From: Oribacterium sp. UBA3737
Lineage (GTDB): Bacteria > Bacillota_A > Clostridia > Lachnospirales > Lachnospiraceae
NCBI GenBank assembly: GCA_002371295.1
Contig: DFGZ01000312.1
Location: 1 to 47,396 of the forward strand
Direction: 5' to 3'
DNA: 47,396 nucleotides
Under the pieces are notes generated by a model. It was given only the letters and a program-made list of their open reading frames with translations, had not been told where the DNA came from and did no database searches. Below are positions 1 through 9,200 of the stretch, in pieces. The stretch's first letter is position 1. Each line of letters opens with the position of its first letter. The translations under genes were made by a program, and so were the position numbers.

Positions 1-648
1 TGATCCAACGTCTACGAGATCAAGATCGATTCCCGCAATCTGTTCAAACTTAAGGAACTCGTAGTATGTATAAGCTCCAACCTCTGTGCAGGCCTTGAGC
101 TGTCCGGGATTTGCCTTTGCTGCCTCGATAAACTCCGAAAGATTCTTGTACTTCTCAGGGTTTACATAGAGTCCCTGGGCATCATTCTTTGCAAATGTTG
201 GTCCAAGTGTGAATGCTGTGTAATCGTAATCTGTGATACCTGCAACATTGGCAACGTTAACAAGGTTGTGTCCGTAAAGAACTGTAAGTCCGTCATTTGC
301 TGCGGAAAGAACCTGGTTAGCTGCAACAGATCCTGATGCACCGGAAGCATTGACAACTACGAAATCAGCGCCTGTAATCTCCTTTGCATACTGTGCGAAA
401 ATTCTTGCTGAGAGGTCTGTATCTCCGCCTGCACCTGCAGGAAGCACCAGTGAGATAGGTCCTGAAGGTGTCCATCCTGAAGCATCGGTTGAAGCTCCGC
501 CCTCTGCTGCCTTTGTCTCTGCTGCCTGAGTAGCTGCAGCTGTTTCCTTTGCTGCGGCTGTTGTTGATGCTGTGTTTGAGGAACCGCAAGCTGCAAGTCC
601 AAGTACCATTCCTCCTGCGAGTACTGCTGATAAGATTCTCTTTTTCAT
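1..648 (-). CDS. tctC: Tripartite tricarboxylate transporter substrate-binding lipoprotein (TctC family), C-terminus cut off
   Basis: This is the extracellular solute-binding subunit of a TTT-family secondary transporter; it captures a carboxylate and delivers it to TctA/TctB. The visible 216 residues start with a lipoprotein signal peptide (MKKRILSAVLAGG, lipobox LAAC with the Cys near residue 22), then an Ala/Thr/Glu-rich linker, then the family's start (GPISLVLPAGAGGDTDLSARI). The start is set by an AAGGAGAA ribosome binding site at 651-660. The gene runs off the left edge of the window in frame, so roughly the last third is missing. It lies 170 bp downstream of tctA, with a perfect hairpin between them. 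The ligand is not visible from sequence; the neighbouring galactarate dehydratase suggests an aldarate or similar sugar acid. Confidence 0.9.
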   Translation of the reverse strand, partial: MKKRILSAVLAGGMVLGLAACGSSNTASTTAAAKETAAATQAAETKAAEGGASTDASGWTPSGPISLVLPAGAGGDTDLSARIFAQYAKEITGADFVVVNASGASGSVAANQVLSAANDGLTVLYGHNLVNVANVAGITDYDYTAFTLGPTFAKNDAQGLYVNPEKYKNLSEFIEAAKANPGQLKACTEVGAYTYYEFLKFEQIAGIDLDLVDVGS

Positions 649-684
649 TTTTTTCTCCTTTTATTTACTCTCCCCTTGGGAAGC

Positions 685-721
685 AGTGATTTCTTTCATT
701 TCCCTTCAAAAAGAAATCACT
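685..721 (-). other. Intercistronic stem-loop between tctA and tctC
   Basis: A perfect 12-bp inverted repeat (arms 685-696 and 710-721, loop of 13 nt) sits between tctA and tctC. In the transcribed direction no T-run follows, so it does not look like a strong intrinsic terminator. It more likely marks an RNA-processing or stabilising element that lets the binding protein be made in excess over the membrane subunits. That role is inference. Confidence 0.55.
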
Positions 722-818
722 CTTGATGGACCTTCATAGGCCACAGGCTTCCTTCAGAGAAAAACATACTTGTTCAAATTAGAAACCGGTTTTTTGATTT
801 TACTTTAATTACCGGTGA

Positions 819-2336
819 TCATGCAGCTGCCCTTGCCTCTGCTTTTTTCTTTTTACTTCCTGTTACTTCTTTATAAACTGACCATATCAATACTCCGCAG
901 GCAATGAACCAGAAGAAATCGAAGATAGGATGTGTGAAGAATGCCCCGAAACTCTTGTAGCTCATGATTCCTCTTCTTAAGTAGGTTTCGGTCATGGAGC
1001 CTACCAGGAAGCAGAGTACGAAAGGAGTGGTCGGAAGTCTGAACTTGTGGTAAACGTAACCGACAACACCGAATACTATGATTGACTGTACATCAAAAAC
1101 TCTGTTGTTTGTGGCGTAAGCACCTACTGCACAAAGTACAAGGATGAGAGGCATGAGTATATGCTTCGGAACCTTAAGTACCTGTACAAATGCCTTGATA
1201 CATGTCCACTCGACCAGCAGCATTATCAGGTCACATACCATACATGCTGCGAAGATTCCGTAAACAACATCTGCGTTCTTTACGAAGAGAAGCGGACCTG
1301 CCGAAAGACCGTGGATGAGGAAACCGCCGAGCATCATAGCTGTAACACCGTCTCCCGGGATACCGAGAACCAGAAGAGGGATCATAGCTCCTCCGATGGT
1401 GGCATTGTTGGCACACTCTGTTGCCACGATACCTTCAGGATCGCCCTGTCCGAAGGTCTCAGGATGTCTGCTCATGTTCTTTGCTGTCACGTATGAAAGC
1501 ATTCCCGATGTGGAACCGCCGATTCCCGGAAGGATACCGATTCCGGTTCCGATGATTGCTGATCTTACAGCTCCCGGCATCCATGAGATGAACTCCTTCA
1601 CGGAGAAACCGAAGCCCTTTACCTTTGTTACCGGAATTGTCTGAACGCCCTTAGCATTCATCTCCTCAGCTGAGATAAGGATGTCTGCAACAGCGAAGAT
1701 TCCGATAAGTGTTGTAAGCTGGTTGAAGCCTGCCAGAAGGTCCTGATTTCCAAATGTGAATCTCGGTGTACCGTCGATAGGTGCCATGCCCACGAAACAG
1801 AAAACCAGTCCGAATAGTCCTGCCAGAAGACCCTTTACCATATTTCCCGATGAGAGGATGGCCACCATGGTGAGTGCGAAGAAGCAGATTCCGAAGTTCT
1901 CAACAGGTGTGAACTTAAGTGCTACATCCGCAAGCATCGGTGCAAAGAAGGAAAGCACGAAGAATGAGAAGAGTGAACCGAGGAAGGAAAAGACTATTCC
2001 GATTCCAAGGGCTCTCATGGCTTCACCCTTCTGGGCCATGGGGTAACCGTCAAAGGTGGTGGCTATTGAAGAGGCTGTACCGGGCATATTGAGAAGTATG
2101 GCCGAGATAAGTCCTCCGGAGATACCACCGATATAAACAGCTACAAGAACATTCATTCCAAGTGATGAATCCATGGTGAATGTCAGCGGGAGCATAAGTG
2201 CTACTGCCATGGATGCGGAAAGTCCCGGGATGGATCCGAAGACGATACCGATTGCAACACCTGCCACCATAAAGAGCAGGGAAACGGGCTGACAGACGGA
2301 AACCACCGCAGCTCCTAACTGTGCTAATGCATTCAT
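819..2336 (-). CDS. tctA: Tripartite tricarboxylate transporter large membrane subunit, TctA family
   Basis: TctA is the large membrane subunit of TTT carriers and forms the translocation path for a carboxylate driven by an ion gradient. The 505-residue product has the usual family length and about a dozen hydrophobic segments. It carries the two family Gly/Pro-rich signatures: FGSIPGLSASMAVALMLPL near residue 35, and GIGILPGIGGSTSG near residue 270. It ends in a Lys/Ala-rich cytoplasmic tail. The start follows AAGGAGGGGAA, which overlaps the tctB stop codon, so the two genes are probably translationally coupled. Gene order is tctB-tctA-tctC, with the binding protein last. Confidence 0.95.
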   Translation of the reverse strand: MNALAQLGAAVVSVCQPVSLLFMVAGVAIGIVFGSIPGLSASMAVALMLPLTFTMDSSLGMNVLVAVYIGGISGGLISAILLNMPGTASSIATTFDGYPMAQKGEAMRALGIGIVFSFLGSLFSFFVLSFFAPMLADVALKFTPVENFGICFFALTMVAILSSGNMVKGLLAGLFGLVFCFVGMAPIDGTPRFTFGNQDLLAGFNQLTTLIGIFAVADILISAEEMNAKGVQTIPVTKVKGFGFSVKEFISWMPGAVRSAIIGTGIGILPGIGGSTSGMLSYVTAKNMSRHPETFGQGDPEGIVATECANNATIGGAMIPLLVLGIPGDGVTAMMLGGFLIHGLSAGPLLFVKNADVVYGIFAACMVCDLIMLLVEWTCIKAFVQVLKVPKHILMPLILVLCAVGAYATNNRVFDVQSIIVFGVVGYVYHKFRLPTTPFVLCFLVGSMTETYLRRGIMSYKSFGAFFTHPIFDFFWFIACGVLIWSVYKEVTGSKKKKAEARAAA

Positions 2337-2349
2337 TTGTTTCCCCTCC

Positions 2350-2847
2350 TTACTGTAATGCGAAAATTCCCGCCGGAAGCACTATCTTGAATCCGTAACG
2401 GAAAAGCAGATAAACAACAATTGTGAATACCACATCGATGATGAGATATGTGATTATGTCCTTCTTTGTTCTGTTCTTATCAGGCGCCAGTATATAGATC
2501 TGAATTATGAGATATACCAGTGTGCTGATGATGAACCCGACAGGCTTTAAGATGTTCACATAGACCGTAGCTGCTAAAAGACTTCCAAGAACTCTTTTGT
2601 AATCCGAGGTATCCTTGAACCCTGATTTCTCGAGCTCGGCTGACTGACTCTTAAACCGTATCGCTGTCTCAACAAGGAGTATACCTGCCAGAATTAGTAT
2701 GATGACTCCGATGAGGGTCGGCATAAAATCAGGGCCGATCTCCATGACCTTCGACTTAGGAAGTGCCTTCGACCCTATGATAAGAGCTGCACCCAGAACT
2801 GCATAAAAGATGCCGACAACAAAGTCGCCATATTTTCTAAAGAACAT
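2350..2847 (-). CDS. tctB: Tripartite tricarboxylate transporter small membrane subunit, TctB family
   Basis: TctB is the small four-helix membrane partner of TctA in TTT transporters; its precise role is not established. The 165-residue product shows hydrophobic segments at about 8-27, 42-63, 86-120 (two closely packed helices) and 131-151. It ends with a family-like segment (GFKIVLPAGIF). A GGGGGAA ribosome binding site lies about 6 nt before the ATG. It is the first gene of the tctBAC operon; a plausible promoter and putative regulator sites lie in the 470 bp upstream. Confidence 0.88.
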   Translation of the reverse strand: MFFRKYGDFVVGIFYAVLGAALIIGSKALPKSKVMEIGPDFMPTLIGVIILILAGILLVETAIRFKSQSAELEKSGFKDTSDYKRVLGSLLAATVYVNILKPVGFIISTLVYLIIQIYILAPDKNRTKKDIITYLIIDVVFTIVVYLLFRYGFKIVLPAGIFALQ

Positions 2848-2982
2848 TTAAGTTCCCCCTTTCTTTCCGGTCTCCCGGAGATCCCGCCTCTCGGCAGTTG
2901 TTTATCATTTCATAAGACCAGTTCCTGATCTTATTCAATTTCGTAAAAGTAACCGAATAATGTCTTTTTATTTGACGGTATT

Positions 2983-3011
2983 AGGATAACTTACACAAAA
3001 CCCGTTGTAAA
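2983..3011 (-). promoter_or_regulatory. Putative promoter of the tctBAC operon
   Basis: On the minus strand TTTACA (3006-3011) and TATCCT (2983-2988) are separated by 17 nt, a reasonable sigma-A promoter with a weak -10. The palindromic motifs at 3036-3100 lie just upstream of the -35, where a LysR-type activator would bind. This is a motif match only. Confidence 0.45.
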
Positions 3012-3035
3012 ACTCGTAAATCTTATGTTTGAATT

Positions 3036-3100
3036 AGCAAAACTTATCGATGCTATGGCTTCATAAGTTTTACTGTTAGTTCTGCTAATGTTTACATTAG
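3036..3100. promoter_or_regulatory. Nested inverted repeats upstream of tctBAC, putative LysR-type operator
   Basis: A perfect 9-bp inverted repeat (3039-3047 / 3063-3071, arms AAAACTTAT/ATAAGTTTT) is flanked by a second, near-perfect pair ATTAGCAAAACT / AGTTCTGCTAAT. These are followed by the palindrome CTAATGTTTACATTAG at 3085-3100. The core AGCAAAACT (3036-3044) recurs in inverse orientation at 5078-5086, between garD and the LysR gene. The spacing upstream of the predicted -35 fits a LysR-type activator. Binding is inferred, not shown. Confidence 0.4.
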
Positions 3101-3195
3101 AAAAATTAATTTTAGTAATTCAGCATAAGAAAAACCCCATGTATCCGGCAGATGAACTGCAGAACACAAAGGGTTATATCCGTGACTATATTTAA

Positions 3196-3222
3196 GGTAC
3201 CGCTGATATAATCAGGGGTTCC
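3196..3222. other. Imperfect hairpin downstream of the galactarate dehydratase gene
   Basis: Arms 3196-3207 and 3211-3222 pair at 10 of 12 positions around a 3-nt loop. It lies 93 bp past the dehydratase stop. In the minus direction it is followed only by TTAAATAT, so it is at best a weak terminator; an operator is equally possible. Nothing else gene-like was seen in 2848-3314 apart from the promoter and operator motifs listed. Confidence 0.35.
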
Positions 3223-3314
3223 TCAGCTTTTTCAGTAAATCAGCAAGCATTGACAATTGCCTTGAGAAACAACGTCGCTGCCAATGCCGGATCCGCACCA
3301 TACCCGTCCTGAGA

Positions 3315-4838
3315 TCAGGTTATGGGTGCAGGATTGAAAATACACAGGTCGTTTGCAAAACCATACTGCTCCGTAAAAGGTTTCTTTATACCTGATGCCA
3401 CATCCAGAATGAAGTCAAAAAGCTCCTCACCCTGCTCTTCTATGGTCTTGTCACCGACAGCTGCCGGGCCCGCATTAAAATCAATGATGTCGGACCACTG
3501 CTCCTTCATCTCGTTTCTGGAGCAGAGCTTGATAACAGGTGCAGCCGCAAGACCATAGGGCGTGCCTCTACCCGTCATAAATACCTCAAGTCCCATTCCT
3601 GAAGCAAGCTGTGAAGGTCCGCAGACCAGATCTGACGCGGGTGTTGCGGCAAATATCTCTCCGTGCTTTGTGGGACGGTCTCCGGGAGAAAGAACCTCCA
3701 CTATAGGGGATGATCCGGACTTCGCTATGGAACCCATGGACTTCTCGATGATGTTGGAAAGACCTCCCTTTTTATTTCCGGGTGTGGTATTGGCTCCACG
3801 GTCAACACCGCCTGCCTTAAGATAATTGTCATACCACTTCATCTCTTCCACCAGTCTCTTGCCTACGGTCTCATCTATACATCTGTGGGCGATAAACTGT
3901 ACCCCGTCCCTTACCTCCGTAACTTCGGAAAACATGGCAGTACCGCCACCGGCCACCAGAAGGTCAGCGGCATAGCCTGCCGTAGGGTTGGCTGTTATTC
4001 CCGAAAAGGCATCGGAACCGCCGCACTGCATACCTACCAAAAGATCGGAAAGTGGAAGCTCCTCTCTTCTTCTCTCATTGAGGATCTTAAGTTTTTTCTC
4101 GGCCATTTCCATGATGGCATCCATCATGGCCTGATAGCCCTTGTGCTCCTGCAGGATGATAACATTATCCTCATTATTGAGCTCCGGCCACCACTCACAG
4201 AAGCGCTCAACCGTGAATTTTTCGCATCCAAGAGCCACCAGCATGAATACGCCTCCGAAGTTCGGATGCATGGCTATGTTCCTTATTATCTTCTGAGGTA
4301 TATAGGCATCCGGCGCATCTATGGCGACACCGCAGCCATAGGGATGGTTGATGGCGACCACGTCGTCAACATTGGGATACTTGGGAAGTATCTCAGCCTT
4401 TATCCTGCGGATGGCAACATTGAGCACACCTGCAACACACTGCACCGTTGTATTTATACCGAGGATGTTTCTGGTGCCGGCATAAAATCCGTCAGGATTC
4501 TTGTATCCCATCCATGTGGTCCTCTTTGGTTTAGGGAGGTCGGTGCGGATATTCGTTGCGAATTCCATACTGTCGAGATCCGGCGCGGGAGCCATGATGA
4601 GGTTCTTCTCGTTGATCCATCCCCCTACAGGGATATCCTCGGCGGTTGTCCCCAGCACAACACCGTAACGTACGACCTCAGAGCCCTTCTTTAATTCTTT
4701 CAGGGCAATCTTGTGAGCCTGTGGGATATCCTCGGCTGTCACGACCCCGGGCATCACCTCTGTTCCCACGGCGATGTCTCTGATAGCTATAGCAACATTA
4801 TCTCTGTCAGTTATTCTTATGCACAATCTGTCTGCCAT
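3315..4838 (-). CDS. garD: Galactarate/altronate dehydratase family enzyme, closest to GarD
   Basis: UxaA/GarD-family enzymes remove water from sugar acids; GarD converts galactarate (mucate) to 5-dehydro-4-deoxy-glucarate in the cytoplasm. The 507-residue product has an N-terminal SAF domain (about 10-85) and a long catalytic domain. Family motifs are HPYGCG (165-170), GCEK (204-207) and QCGGSDAFSG (271-280). The stretch YDNYLKAGGVDRGANTTPGN around 340-360 resembles GarD more than altronate dehydratase. A GGGAGG ribosome binding site precedes the ATG. It sits between tctBAC and a divergent LysR gene, which suggests that the transporter imports its substrate. Altronate cannot be excluded as the substrate. 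Confidence 0.8.
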   Translation of the reverse strand: MADRLCIRITDRDNVAIAIRDIAVGTEVMPGVVTAEDIPQAHKIALKELKKGSEVVRYGVVLGTTAEDIPVGGWINEKNLIMAPAPDLDSMEFATNIRTDLPKPKRTTWMGYKNPDGFYAGTRNILGINTTVQCVAGVLNVAIRRIKAEILPKYPNVDDVVAINHPYGCGVAIDAPDAYIPQKIIRNIAMHPNFGGVFMLVALGCEKFTVERFCEWWPELNNEDNVIILQEHKGYQAMMDAIMEMAEKKLKILNERRREELPLSDLLVGMQCGGSDAFSGITANPTAGYAADLLVAGGGTAMFSEVTEVRDGVQFIAHRCIDETVGKRLVEEMKWYDNYLKAGGVDRGANTTPGNKKGGLSNIIEKSMGSIAKSGSSPIVEVLSPGDRPTKHGEIFAATPASDLVCGPSQLASGMGLEVFMTGRGTPYGLAAAPVIKLCSRNEMKEQWSDIIDFNAGPAAVGDKTIEEQGEELFDFILDVASGIKKPFTEQYGFANDLCIFNPAPIT

Positions 4839-5046
4839 ATAAGCCTCCCTCTTATTTCAAGTTTTCATTATATCTGTATCTTTCAGCACCATTAAAGCTA
4901 TACCCCATATACTCTTGCCTGATTCCAGGTGATTTTGAAAGAGAAAAGGCTTTTATAGTTTATAAGTGATTACTTGTTATATTGTTCATCAACATTTACA
5001 AAATTATTTGTGCTGTGTAAAATGAGTATAATTGCGCTATTTGATT

Positions 5047-5087
5047 AAGTAAAATTAATAATAATGAATCTTAAATTAGTTTTGCTT
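5047..5087. promoter_or_regulatory. Inverted repeat in the garD/LysR divergent region, putative LysR operator
   Basis: Arms AAGTAAAATTA (5047-5057) and TAGTTTTGCTT (5077-5087) are inverted with 9 of 11 matches. The right arm contains the complement of AGCAAAACT, the same 9-mer found upstream of tctBAC. The 334-bp region 4839-5172 is AT-rich and should hold both divergent promoters, but I could not pick a convincing -35/-10 pair in it. Confidence 0.4.
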
Positions 5088-5172
5088 ATGTTTTCCTTCT
5101 TTCAGTAATTTCCGGAAATATATCCGAGGATTACAGTTTATCATTTTACACTTCGTTTTATGAGAGGACTAT

Positions 5173-6084
5173 ATGGATACCAAGCTGATCGAATATATCA
5201 TAAAAATCGCAGATGAAGGCTCCATTACAAAGGCAGCCGAAAAGCTGTTCATAACCCAGTCAGCCCTTTCCCAGCAGCTTCAGAAGCTTGAAAAGGAGGT
5301 TGGTACCCCTCTTTTTGTCAGAAACAAAGCGGCATGGGCCCCGACTCCGGAGGGTCAGGTATATCTGGAAAATGCCAGGGAAATGCTCCGCATAAAACAG
5401 AAAACATATACCATCATTGCGGATATGGTGAACATGCATAACGGCTATCTTTCCGTGGGCATGACTCCCGGAAGAGGTTATGATATGTTCTCCTATGTGT
5501 ATCCTGTTTTCCACAACATGTATCCGGAATTCACGGTGGAACCGAGAGAGCTGAGTGTAAAACAGCAGCAGGATGCGGTCCATAAGGGAGAGCTGGATAT
5601 CGGTTTTGTGACATTGACTGACTCCCAGAAGACCAATGATGAATATATTGATCTGTATAAAGAAGAGATCTACATCGCAATTCCGGAAGGATACCCCATA
5701 AGTCCCGAGTATCTGAAGACTGATGACAAATACCCTACCATGCCCCTTTCAGCCTTACAGTATGAGCCTTTTGTCATGATGTACAAGGAGTCAACCATCA
5801 GAAAGATGACTGACCAGATATTCCGGGATGCAGGCTTCGCTCCCACGGTCCTTTTTGAGACCTCAAGCAACATCACTATACTGTCTATGATTAGGGCAAA
5901 GCTTGCCTGCGGACTGCTGCCGTATCATTATGTTAAGCAGAAGCCTGAGGGAATACGTTTCCTGCGTCTCCCCTTCAGACCCACCTGGAAGGTGTGCGTG
6001 ACCTATCCTAAAAACGCTTATCTCAGTAAAGCTGCGAAGGATTTCATCAAACTCGCAAACAGTTACTGGCAGGACGAAAAATAG
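5173..6084 (+). CDS. LysR-family transcriptional regulator
   Basis: This is a DNA-binding regulator that probably senses a sugar acid or related carboxylate and controls the adjacent dehydratase and transporter genes. The 303-residue product is of typical LTTR length. It has an N-terminal winged helix-turn-helix (about 1-60, with the segment ITKAAEKLFITQSALSQQLQ) and a periplasmic-binding-protein-like effector domain (about 90-295). It is transcribed divergently from garD, the classic LTTR arrangement. The start follows GAGAGGA. A perfect terminator hairpin begins at its stop codon. The effector is not visible in the sequence. Confidence 0.92.
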   Translation: MDTKLIEYIIKIADEGSITKAAEKLFITQSALSQQLQKLEKEVGTPLFVRNKAAWAPTPEGQVYLENAREMLRIKQKTYTIIADMVNMHNGYLSVGMTPGRGYDMFSYVYPVFHNMYPEFTVEPRELSVKQQQDAVHKGELDIGFVTLTDSQKTNDEYIDLYKEEIYIAIPEGYPISPEYLKTDDKYPTMPLSALQYEPFVMMYKESTIRKMTDQIFRDAGFAPTVLFETSSNITILSMIRAKLACGLLPYHYVKQKPEGIRFLRLPFRPTWKVCVTYPKNAYLSKAAKDFIKLANSYWQDEK

Positions 6085-6119
6085 TGCAGTGGATTTATGC
6101 TTCATAAATCCACTGCACT
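6083..6119. terminator. Bidirectional terminator between the LysR gene and the hybrid kinase gene
   Basis: A perfect 17-bp stem (6083-6099 / 6103-6119) with a 3-nt loop overlaps the LysR stop codon. In the minus direction it is followed by ATTTTT, so it should also stop the convergent kinase transcript. In the plus direction it is followed by GTTAATTT. Confidence 0.85.
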
Positions 6120-6202
6120 GTTAATTTACTATTCTGTTGAAGTATTCTCTGCCTCCGGTTTTTCAGGTTTATACCTAAGTCCCCGGAGTCATGGAAACCG
6201 GT

Positions 6203-9200
6203 TTATCCTTCATCCAGTATTTCCTGAAGAAGCATCCAGTCGAGATCATCAGCCGCCTTAATGAGTCTTCCGATCTTTACCTTATGCGGTTCCGGAAGGG
6301 CATATCCCTGAAGAGAATCAAGTACCGATGTCAGTTTATCGTAGTCGTAATTATCTACAGCATCTCTTATGACTTCATAGGCTTTATCAAGTCCTCCCGG
6401 CGTTCCTCCCTGTTTCTGGACTCCGTTCATCTTGTTGAAATCCACATTGGCTATGCTTGTGTACACCTTATCGATAAGTTCGAAAAGCTCCGGTACCTTT
6501 TCATCTATGTCTTTGACATCACCTGCATCCCCGTCCTTCTCCAGTATTCCGCAAAGTCTGCTGAGTCTCATGAAGCCCACCATCCCTGATGAACTCTTCA
6601 GGGCATGTACCTTGATGGTGAAACCCTTGATATCCCTTTCGGCATACAAAGCTCTTACTTCTTCCTCAGCCTTTAGAAGATACTTATTGAACTCCTTAAG
6701 ACTCATAAAGAATCTCTGAGGACCACCGCAGGCTTCGAAGGCATGGTATATATCCAGCTCTTCGTTGAGGTACAGCTCCAGCGGCACAGGAGGTTCGGAT
6801 ACAGTACCCTTTTTATCCACTACTATACTCTCCGGCACCGTAATTCCACGATCTATGATTTCTGTGCCTGACTTGGTGACTACAAGCTCCTCAGGAAGAT
6901 AAAGCAGTATGGTCTTTTCCAGCACCTGAGGTTTTATGGGCTTTGTTACATAATCGTCAAAACCGGCGTTCAGGTACTGTTCTCTTGCTCCGGTGAGTGC
7001 ATTGGCAGTAAGACAGATGACCGGAACCTTCTCTCTCCAGCCTCCGAGAGCACGCAATGCATGAAGGGTCTCGATTCCGTCCATATTGGGCATACGATAG
7101 TCAAGAAGTATCAGATCATATTCATTTTCCTGTACCCAGCTGAGACAGTCTTCACCGCTTATGGCTGTATCCATTTGCATCGTCGTGCCTTCCAGAAGAC
7201 CCTCTACCACCTGCAGGTTCATAGGCGCATCATCAACTATCAGAATCCTTGCTTCCGGCGCTTCAAAACCCGGTGTGTAAATCTCATTCTGTTTACTGTT
7301 CACACTGAGGAAAAAGGCGAAATTGCCAACCGGACTCCAGTCCGTAACCTCCTGACACAGCGTAAAACCGAAATTGGAACCAACACCATAGATGCTGTCC
7401 ACCTCCAGTCTGCTGTTCATAGCCCGAAGGAGTCTCTCGGTAATATTCATCCCGAGACCCGTTCCTTCGATGGCCCTGTTCCTGTCTTCCTCTATCCTGT
7501 CAAAGGCCTTGAACAGACGTGGTATGTCCTCTCGTTTGATGCCTATTCCGGAATCTATGACATTTATCTTTATATAGGCGATTCCCTTTTCCTGATCGTA
7601 ATCCTTCAGGATTCCCTTCAGCATGATGGAACCGTAATTTGTATATTTAATGGCATTGTTGATTATATTGAGGATGATCTGCTTTATTCTTATCACATCA
7701 CCTCTCATGATACAGGGGATTCTGGGGTCCACCTGTACACGGAACTCCAGTCCCTTTTCATTGGCACGCTTCTTTACCATGTTGAGAAGATCGTTTAGAG
7801 TGGATCTGACATCATATTCCACAGGAATGATGTTCATCTTTCCGGCTTCTATCTTTGAAAAATCCAGTATGTCATTTACAAGTGACAGAAGTATGTTTCC
7901 GGCGTTCTGTATGTTTTCGGCATACTTTCTGGTCTTCGCTTCCTTTGTGTCCCTGAGGATGATCTCATCCATTCCCAGCACTGCGTTTATGGGGGTGCGG
8001 ATCTCATGGGACATGTTGGACAGGAAATCAGACTTGGCCTTGTTTGCCTGTTCAGCTATATGAGCCATTTCATCGTATTCATCTGTTGTGACTTCAAGGA
8101 AATTTATGAGACGTTCATTAAGCGGAATAAGATTCTTCTTTTTCAAGGTGCTTCGCATTTTAAAAAGTTCATTTTCCACTCCATCATCTTTTTCGCCTTC
8201 ACGCATGGCAACAGCAGTCAGACTTCCGCTCTGCACACCACCCATGTGATCATATCTGTATATCTCACCAAGTGAATAAAAGAAATTCAGACTCACACAA
8301 TTACGGAGATAATACTTTAATTCTTCTCCGGTATTCTCTTTAAGGATCTTTGGATGAGTAAAGCAAACGAAAATCAGGACCGACTCTGCCCCGAAAAGAT
8401 TGATGAGCTGGCTTCCGGAGTCTGCACTGATCAGAAAATCCTCCGGATTTCCGTAACCAAGCCTCAGCTTGTCCCCTTCACGTATCTCACTGTTAAAGTA
8501 AAGTGCCCCGTCCTTTGATACATCCATAGGGATGTGTACCACATCACTGGTACCGTAACACTTTTGTATAAGCGGAAACTCGATTACATTCTGAAGAAAA
8601 TATTCATTGAATTCCACTCCGAGATAATGGGTGAAGATATCAATAGGGGGCTTACCGTCAAGTTCCGAAAGGCATACCTCCGAAGAATAGTTACCGCTGC
8701 TTTTCATTATTCCGGCTGTTAACTCACGTCCCACAGCCTTCCAGGGAATCTGCTGGTTTACCATGATATGAAGCTTCTTTCCTGACATGGCAACCATGGC
8801 GATACCGCGGTCAGTCATGGAATCCATCACTATCACTCCTGACTGATCATCGGGAATATCCGATCCCACTGGATCTCCTGCTATCCCTCCGAAAAACGGG
8901 ATATCCGGAAATTCGTCCGAAACTTCCTCTATGAATCTTCCGATTTCCAGATTATTGCCTATGGTAAGAAGACATACACCCTTAAGGTCATTCCGGCTTC
9001 CAAGGAAACCCTTGGCTTTTTCGATTGCAGTATCTATATTTATCCTGTTGTAGTCAAGCAAAAAAGTTTCTACGTCCGACTCATTAAAATAGATGAAACT
9101 TATCCTGACGGTACACCTTCCCTGTAGTCCATCATTGACGGCCTGAGAACCTGCTATGACTCTGATTCCCGGATAAGCGTTTTTCAGTACCCTCGTAACC

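Noticed and set aside
1161..1644. Plus-strand frames opposite tctA
   Set aside because: They are antisense shadows of a well-supported gene, with biased composition and no recognisable domain.
7061..7798. A 245-residue plus-strand frame opposite the hybrid kinase
   Set aside because: It lies wholly antisense to the conserved kinase and receiver domains, without promoter, ribosome binding site or domain signs.
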